Below, piece by piece: positions 59,262-64,000 of a stretch of 64,000 nt of DNA. Origin of the DNA: Georgenia soli (GTDB lineage: Bacteria > Actinomycetota > Actinomycetes > Actinomycetales > Actinomycetaceae); contig NZ_PDJI01000003.1 of assembly GCF_002563695.1 (NCBI RefSeq), positions 62,001 to 126,000 of the forward strand. The letters run 5' to 3'. Both the position numbers and the translations under genes were made by a program. Each line of letters starts with the position of its first letter. Position 1 is the first letter of the stretch. A model generated the notes under the pieces. It was given only the letters and a program-made list of their open reading frames with translations. It did no database searches and was not told the DNA's origin.

Positions 59262-60227
59262 CTATAGGTGCCTCTCGATGAACCCGTGTAGCTCCGCAGC
59301 GAGCTCCAGATCTTCAGGAGTGTTGCCACCGAAGCCACCGTGCGGCATGGCCTCTCCCACGTGCAGCTCGGCCTCGACACCAGCGGCGCGGAGCTTCCGG
59401 TGCATACGGACCGTGTTGGACAAGAAGAGGTCGCGGGTGCCGGTCTGCAGGTAGGTGGGAGGGAGCCCAGCAAGCTCGGCGAACAGCGGCGAGAGGTAGG
59501 GATGGCTCAGGTCATGCCCGTCGGCGTAGAGGCGGTTCACTTCGATGAGTGACCCCAACTGGTGGTCGATGCCCAGATTCGTCCGGAAGGAGTCACCGGA
59601 CTCGGTCAGGTCGACCTCCGGAGTGAGCAGCACGAGTACGGCAGGCATGGGGAGCCCCTCGTCCCTAGCGCGCAGCAGGAGCGCAGCAGCGAGGTTGCCG
59701 CCGGCCGACCCACCGCTGACGACGATCCTCTCCGGCGGACGCTCCTTCAGGGCCGCGCGGTAGACCGCCAGGCAGTCATTCAGGGCCGCGGGGTAGGGGT
59801 GCAGCGGGGGCATCCGGTAGTCGACGGCCCATGTGATCGCCTTCCTCATCAGCGCAGCGCCCGTAGCCGTAACTGCGCATGCCTCACCGCCGCCCAGGAC
59901 AAGGGCACCACCGTGAATGTCCAGGAACAGTGGCGTGTCAGCCTCGTCGGGGACGTGACCCGGCCGCAGCACGAAGGTCGGAACGCCGTTGATCGTGCGT
60001 CTTTCCCTCTCAAGCTCGGGAAGGGCGGTCGGCAACCGCTCAGAGAGGACCTGGAGAAGCGCCTCGTTCGCCGCCTCGACGTAGCGCAGCCAACCTTCTG
60101 TGTCCAACGGGTCATCCGGCGGCTCGTGGGAGGTAAACGGTGTCTCCGCGTCGAGGAACTGGCGAGCCTGCTCACTGAGGCCGGCTGGGGCCGGTGGACG
60201 CAAGCGCGGCGTCGTGGTCTCGGTCAT
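59262..60227 (-). CDS. Alpha/beta hydrolase, HSL-type esterase
   Basis: A 321-residue hydrolase. The oxyanion motif HGGALVLGGG, nucleophile VVSGGSAGGNLAAALLL, acid Asp in QTGTRDLFLSN, and His in AMPHGGFGG give the complete triad of the hormone-sensitive-lipase family. It would cleave short esters, for example acetyl or acyl groups on the imported sugar. Start at 60227 with TGGAGAG upstream. It probably shares transcription with the lactonase. Confidence 0.9.
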   Translation of the reverse strand: MTETTTPRLRPPAPAGLSEQARQFLDAETPFTSHEPPDDPLDTEGWLRYVEAANEALLQVLSERLPTALPELERERRTINGVPTFVLRPGHVPDEADTPLFLDIHGGALVLGGGEACAVTATGAALMRKAITWAVDYRMPPLHPYPAALNDCLAVYRAALKERPPERIVVSGGSAGGNLAAALLLRARDEGLPMPAVLVLLTPEVDLTESGDSFRTNLGIDHQLGSLIEVNRLYADGHDLSHPYLSPLFAELAGLPPTYLQTGTRDLFLSNTVRMHRKLRAAGVEAELHVGEAMPHGGFGGNTPEDLELAAELHGFIERHL

Positions 60228-60478
60228 GTCTCTCCAGATGCGTCTTCGCACTGTCGAACGTGTCCTCTGACGAACGTGTCCGTTTTAGGAATAGTACGGC
60301 TAAAGAGTGGACACAAGCAGGTGAGCAAGTCTCGAAGCTTCTCTAAACATCGGAGGACCGCGCGGACCTGACCGGGCCTCCGCGCTGGTGCCGGCGTAGG
60401 GCGGCGAACCGCATAGCGAGACGCCACTTCTCATATAGTGATCCGATAATTGACGAAGCGTAAGTTCATTTCGCGCTG
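60228..60478. promoter_or_regulatory. Control region of esterase-lactonase unit
   Basis: About 250 bases without a gene. A direct repeat GAACGTGTCC-like (GAACGTGTCCTCTGACGAACGTGTCC) at about 60256-60281 lies 30-55 bases before the esterase start and may be a regulator site. The rest includes an AT-rich stretch near 60430-60470. Confidence 0.5.
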
Positions 60479-61435
60479 TCAGTGCCACACCGCTGGAGCC
60501 TCGGAGTTGACGAGGGCTGCGTCTAGTTCGTCGACGTTTGGCGGGTTGGCGCCGGACCTTGAGACTGTGATGCTTGCGGCCGTGGATGCTCGTTGGGCGC
60601 TCTGCAGCAGTCTTTGAGCTCCTGTCGACTTGAGTGTGCTGCGGTGCTGTACGCCGAGCAGCGCAATTCGCAGCATCGAGTCCAGCAGTGCGGCCATGAA
60701 ACTGTCGCCAGCTCCGACGGTGTCCACCACCGGGGTGCGGGGAGTGGGCACATCGAGGCGGTGGTCGTGTGTTGCCACCACGGCCCCTCTCGCGCCCTTG
60801 GTGATCACGACGATCCCCGGCCCTCTGTCCAACCATTCGTCGATGACGGCGTCGTGCGACACCTCTGGGTAGAGCCAGGCGATGTCTTCGTCGCTCGCTT
60901 TAACGACATCGGCAAGGCTGACGAACCGTTTGGTTCGTCTGATGGCGTCGGCCCGGCTGTTGAGAAGTGCTGGTCGGATGTTGGGGTCGAAACTGACGGT
61001 TGCCGTGTTGTGCAACGACCTGATGAGGGTTTCTACCGCGTCGGCGCCCGGGGGAGTGAGGGCGGCGATCGATCCGGTGTGGACGTGCGACGGTGCGAGG
61101 TGGTGCTCGACGTTGCTCGGGAGCGTCCAGTCGATGTCGAACTCGTAGGTCGCTGCGCCGTGGCTGTCGAGGACTGCGGTCGACGTGGCGGTCCGTGCCG
61201 TGGGCGCGGTCGGGAGGATCGTGACTCCGGCGGCGGCGAGATGTTCTCTGGCGAGCTCTCCGTTCGTGTCGCGACCCAACTGGGTCAGCAGGGCGACGCT
61301 TCGCTCGAGCTTGCCGAGCCCATAGGCGACGTTTGCCGGGCTTCCGCCTGGATAGGCGCGCGTGTTCTGGGAGTCCTTGATGATGTCGACCACGGTCTCG
61401 CCGATGACGAGGACCTCGGTGCGGCGCGATGTCAT
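60479..61435 (-). CDS. PfkB-family carbohydrate kinase (fructokinase-like)
   Basis: A 318-residue ribokinase-fold kinase. VIGETVVDII, the GGSPANVAYGLGKLE signature, TSTAVLDSHGAATYEFDIDWTL as in fructokinases, VSFDPNIRP, and VDTVGAGDSFMAALLD with catalytic Asp. It phosphorylates a ketose, likely the sugar imported by the RbsC-type system upstream. Start chosen at ATG 61435; ribosome site weak. It is the last gene of the minus-strand operon. Confidence 0.9.
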   Translation of the reverse strand: MTSRRTEVLVIGETVVDIIKDSQNTRAYPGGSPANVAYGLGKLERSVALLTQLGRDTNGELAREHLAAAGVTILPTAPTARTATSTAVLDSHGAATYEFDIDWTLPSNVEHHLAPSHVHTGSIAALTPPGADAVETLIRSLHNTATVSFDPNIRPALLNSRADAIRRTKRFVSLADVVKASDEDIAWLYPEVSHDAVIDEWLDRGPGIVVITKGARGAVVATHDHRLDVPTPRTPVVDTVGAGDSFMAALLDSMLRIALLGVQHRSTLKSTGAQRLLQSAQRASTAASITVSRSGANPPNVDELDAALVNSEAPAVWH

Positions 61436-61516
61436 GCTGTGCCCAATCGGTGGTCTGGTCGTTCCGGTTGCCTGGGGCGCCTCGGGGAAGTTCCGAGGCA
61501 CCCCGAGGCGTGCGGA

Positions 61517-62947
61517 TCAGGCGTGATCGGGATGGCTGGTGACGGTGACCGTCGGTGGCTGCTCGAGCTGGTCGGCGACGTGCCGCCAGCTCGGGACGAA
61601 GTGGCCGTAGGCGGTCTTGATTGGTGTGCCGACGGGGAGCTCGGGGCACTCGTTCTCGCCGTTGCTGCCCCAGTTCACCCAGCCCGACTGCCGGCGTTGG
61701 ACGATCTGGAAGGTGCCCGAGGGTTGGCCGGTCCACCACACCATCGCTCGACCGGTGCGGGAATGGAACTCGACGGTCTTGGACGCGGCGCCCGGGAAGA
61801 TCGTCTCGTCGCTTGCGGCGGAGACGTCGATCGGCGCGTCGGTGATCACCCACGGTCGTTCGGGGAGGTCGGCACGCACGTGCGACGCTGCTCTGACGCG
61901 GGCGAGCCGTTCGCGGATCTCGTCCTCGTCCAGGACTCGTTCCCAGGCGCAGAAGAGGCGCCAGTACAGGTCCCAGTGCGCGGACTCCATGCCGGCGGTG
62001 AGGTGGTGCCGGAACTCGGAGAACTTCTCCGTGGTCGAGGCTGAGGTCTCGATGGTCTCGGAGACCATCTTGACGAGTTCTTCGGCGTAGGGGTCGCCCG
62101 CCCGGAACTGGGTGCCTTGGTAGGCCTCGAAACGGTCGAAGACGAGTTCGCCCTGGCCACCCTCGAACTCGTCGCCCACGGTGATCTTGTCGGTCACCGA
62201 TCGGCCGTTGATGACGGTCTGGAAGGCGTCGACCTGGTAACGGCGCTCGAAGTACGGGGTGCCGTATGTGAACTTCCAGTCGATGGTGAACGACTTGTCT
62301 CTGAGCTCGTCGAGCAGGCCGTCGGGGACGGTGCCGTGCATGCGGTAGTGGTGGAGCACGGGCCCCTTCTCGATGACCTCGACCTCGACGGTGGTGTGCT
62401 CGGGCGGGTTGATGAGCCCGTTCTCGGGCGTGAAGAAGGGTCCGTAGAAGCCGCCGATGGCGTTGTTGCCGGTAGGGAGAAGGTCGATTCCCTCGTGCTT
62501 GGCGGCGAAGTGGCGCAGTCCCCACTTGGACGAGCCCGTGCCCTTGGCGGTGCCGGTGCACAGTTCGAGGTCGAAGTAGCCGGTGTCGAGGCGGGCGAAG
62601 GCGTCCTCCTCGCGTGGATTGAGTTCGGTGATCCCTTCGACTGTTCCCTCCCACGCGCCCAGCACCTCGAGCTCGGTCGTTCCCTCGAACGAGAGCACGG
62701 TGACGAATGCCGTCTCGTCCTCGCTCGTCTGCGTGCGGAGTCTCTGGCACGGGACGAGCTCACCGGCGCTTGTGCGGGCCGCCCACAGGTCACCGGGGTA
62801 CGCGCCAGGAACGGTGAAGACGATCGGTTCGTTGCGACGCTTGCCGGGCAGCGGGTCGGTGACGGTTACGGTCGCGGTGGTGGTGGTGGTCAAGACGTGG
62901 GGTCCTTCCAGTAGCTGGTCAGGCGTGCGGGGGCGGTCGGTGGTCAT
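61517..62947 (-). CDS. Protein of unknown function in sugar operon
   Basis: A 476-residue soluble protein without signal peptide. It is beta-rich (RRNEPIVFTVPGAYPGDLWAARTS, SFTIDWKFTYGTPYFERRYQVDAF) with a helical middle (ETIETSASTTEKFSEFRHHLTAGMESAHWDLYWRLFCAWERVLDEDE). The end has AMVWWTGQPSGTFQIVQRR and SGWVNWGSNGENECPELPVGTPIKTAYGHF. It looks like a carbohydrate-handling protein, but I recognise no family. Start may be ATG 62947 (overlapping the permease stop) or TTG 62893, which has a good GGAAGGA site. Lies between the permease and the kinase. Confidence 0.72.
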   Translation of the reverse strand: MTTDRPRTPDQLLEGPHVLTTTTTATVTVTDPLPGKRRNEPIVFTVPGAYPGDLWAARTSAGELVPCQRLRTQTSEDETAFVTVLSFEGTTELEVLGAWEGTVEGITELNPREEDAFARLDTGYFDLELCTGTAKGTGSSKWGLRHFAAKHEGIDLLPTGNNAIGGFYGPFFTPENGLINPPEHTTVEVEVIEKGPVLHHYRMHGTVPDGLLDELRDKSFTIDWKFTYGTPYFERRYQVDAFQTVINGRSVTDKITVGDEFEGGQGELVFDRFEAYQGTQFRAGDPYAEELVKMVSETIETSASTTEKFSEFRHHLTAGMESAHWDLYWRLFCAWERVLDEDEIRERLARVRAASHVRADLPERPWVITDAPIDVSAASDETIFPGAASKTVEFHSRTGRAMVWWTGQPSGTFQIVQRRQSGWVNWGSNGENECPELPVGTPIKTAYGHFVPSWRHVADQLEQPPTVTVTSHPDHA

Positions 62948-63978
62948 GCGGTCGCGACCTCTTCGCCGCTCAGAGCGGCGGCCCGGCGTCGGCGCCGGAT
63001 GGGACGCTGCTTGAGGCTGTCGATGGAGACGGCGAGGATGATGACGACGCCCTTGATGAGCAGCTGGGTGAAGAACGGGACGTTCATGAGGATCAGGCCG
63101 GTGCTCAGGACGCCCAGGATCACCGCGCCGATGAGGGTGCCGACGATGCGTCCGCGGCCCCCGGCCAGGCTGGTGCCGCCGAGGACGACGGCGGCGATCG
63201 CGTCGAGCTCGTAGCTGGTGCCGGCGGTCGGCTGGGCGGAGACGACGCGTGCGGCGAAGATGACACCGGCGAGGCCGGCGCACAGCCCGGCGATGACGTA
63301 GACCGAGGTGATGATGCGCTTGACGTTGACGCCGGCGAGGCGGGCGGCCTCGGGGTTGCCGCCGACGGCGTAGACGTGGCGTCCGTAGCGGGTGCGTTCG
63401 AGGATGAACCAGGCCACGAGGTAGACGATCGCCATGACGATGACGGGGACGGGGATGCCTGCGATGTAGCCGTTGCCGAGGTCCCGGAAGTTCAGGGCGT
63501 TGTCGACGATGGGCTGGCCGCCGGTCATCGTGTAGGCGAGGCCGCGGAGGAAGGTCATCGAGGCCAGGGTGACGATGAAGGCGGCTAGTGCCATGTAGGC
63601 GATGAACAGGCCGTTCAACAGCCCGGCGACGGCGCCGGCCAGGACGCCGGCGAGGATGGCGACCGGTGACGGGGCGCCGGCCATCGCGGTAAGGACGCTG
63701 ACGACGCCGGAGACGGCCATGATCGATCCGACGGAGAGGTCGATGCCGGCGGTGATGATGACGAAGGTCATCCCGGCGGCGAGGATCGCGTTGATGGAGA
63801 TCGACCGGGCGATGTTCAACAGGTTGTTGGTCGACGCGAAGTTCGGGGCGATCAGTGCCATGAGGCCGACGAGCAGCACAAGCACGACGAGGATGCCGAC
63901 CCGGTCCCACCAGCGGGCGAAGTCGAAGGGCTCCTTGGTGTCTGAGCCGGCGGGCGTGAGGGTAGTGGTGTCGTTCAT
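62944..63978 (-). CDS. Ribose-type ABC transporter permease (RbsC-like)
   Basis: A 344-residue membrane protein of the BPD_transp_2 family with 8-10 helices. Characteristic segments: NLLNIARSISINAILAAGMTFVIITAGIDLSVGSIMA, GLLNGLFIAYMALAAFIVTLASMTFLRGLAYTMTGGQPI, YAVGGNPEAARLAGVNVKR and DAIAAVVLGGTSLAGGRGRIVGTLIGA. It would pair with an RbsA ATPase and a binding protein, presumably beyond base 64000. GGAGAAG precedes the ATG at 63978. Confidence 0.93.
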   Translation of the reverse strand: MNDTTTLTPAGSDTKEPFDFARWWDRVGILVVLVLLVGLMALIAPNFASTNNLLNIARSISINAILAAGMTFVIITAGIDLSVGSIMAVSGVVSVLTAMAGAPSPVAILAGVLAGAVAGLLNGLFIAYMALAAFIVTLASMTFLRGLAYTMTGGQPIVDNALNFRDLGNGYIAGIPVPVIVMAIVYLVAWFILERTRYGRHVYAVGGNPEAARLAGVNVKRIITSVYVIAGLCAGLAGVIFAARVVSAQPTAGTSYELDAIAAVVLGGTSLAGGRGRIVGTLIGAVILGVLSTGLILMNVPFFTQLLIKGVVIILAVSIDSLKQRPIRRRRRAAALSGEEVATA

Positions 63979-64000
63979 CGGGCTTCTCCGGTCGAGTGGG

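Noticed and set aside
1..64000. CRISPR array, tRNA and rRNA genes
   Set aside because: No regularly spaced repeats with unique spacers, no cloverleaf candidates and no rRNA-like stretches were noticed on reading; a tRNA scan could not be run.

Overview
The window is high-GC DNA with overlapping GTG/ATG start-stop junctions, typical of an actinobacterium. The conjugation genes (SCO6880-type protein, DUF6668 and DUF4913 proteins) point the same way and suggest a Micrococcales-like host; this placement is inference. A ParA gene beside a repeat array, an archaeo-eukaryotic-type primase and a type IV secretion cluster suggest a large conjugative plasmid or an integrated conjugative element that has collected catabolic cassettes. 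No rRNA, tRNA or CRISPR array was seen.

Layout. 1-5144: plasmid-maintenance-like genes on the minus strand: a ParA cut by the window edge, an iteron-like repeat array, and small unknown genes. One of these is split by a complete IS3-family element with a 24-bp perfect inverted repeat and a 3-bp target duplication. An NrdH-type redoxin closes this part. 5500-12894: a glycerol/polyol-type operon (FGGY kinase, GlpA-like dehydrogenase with a BFD iron-sulfur domain, a second flavoprotein, an APC permease) with a DeoR regulator and a divergent HAD phosphatase. 12947-27498: mobility backbone. The minus strand carries a primase, a CopG-like protein, a ParA-like ATPase with an altered P-loop, an M23 peptidase, a lipoprotein and an excisionase-like HTH protein. 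The plus strand carries DUF6668, a pilin-like protein, a TrbL/VirB6-like protein, an SCO6880 protein, a VirB4-like ATPase, a TraG/VirD4 coupling protein and DUF4913. No relaxase was recognised.

27580-39040: an accessory and insertion region. It holds two identical 2076-bp IS1634/IS1549-type elements with very long target duplications (75 and 158 bp). Both carry the same 441-bp tandem duplication of the right end. Around them lie a split HTH gene, a decayed second DUF4913 gene, a 567-residue orphan of visibly lower GC, a membrane-anchored HNH protein and the relic of a DUF1016 nuclease.

39134-64000: catabolic cassettes. A DauR/YheO-type regulator is divergent from an ABC importer, an M20 peptidase, a D-threonine-aldolase/D-serine-dehydratase-type PLP enzyme and RidA, a likely D-amino-acid or derivative route. 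KDPG aldolase and 2-keto-3-deoxygluconate kinase follow. Next, a GntR-controlled operon encodes a secreted propeller-like protein, a second ABC importer, an SDR, a glucarate-dehydratase-like enzyme and a six-hairpin glycosidase, facing a convergent SMP-30 lactonase and an HSL-type esterase. Together these could take an imported glycoside or uronide through oxidation, lactone opening and dehydration to KDG, then KDPG, then pyruvate plus glyceraldehyde-3-phosphate. The window ends in an RbsC-type permease, an unrecognised protein and a PfkB kinase, the distal part of another sugar operon.
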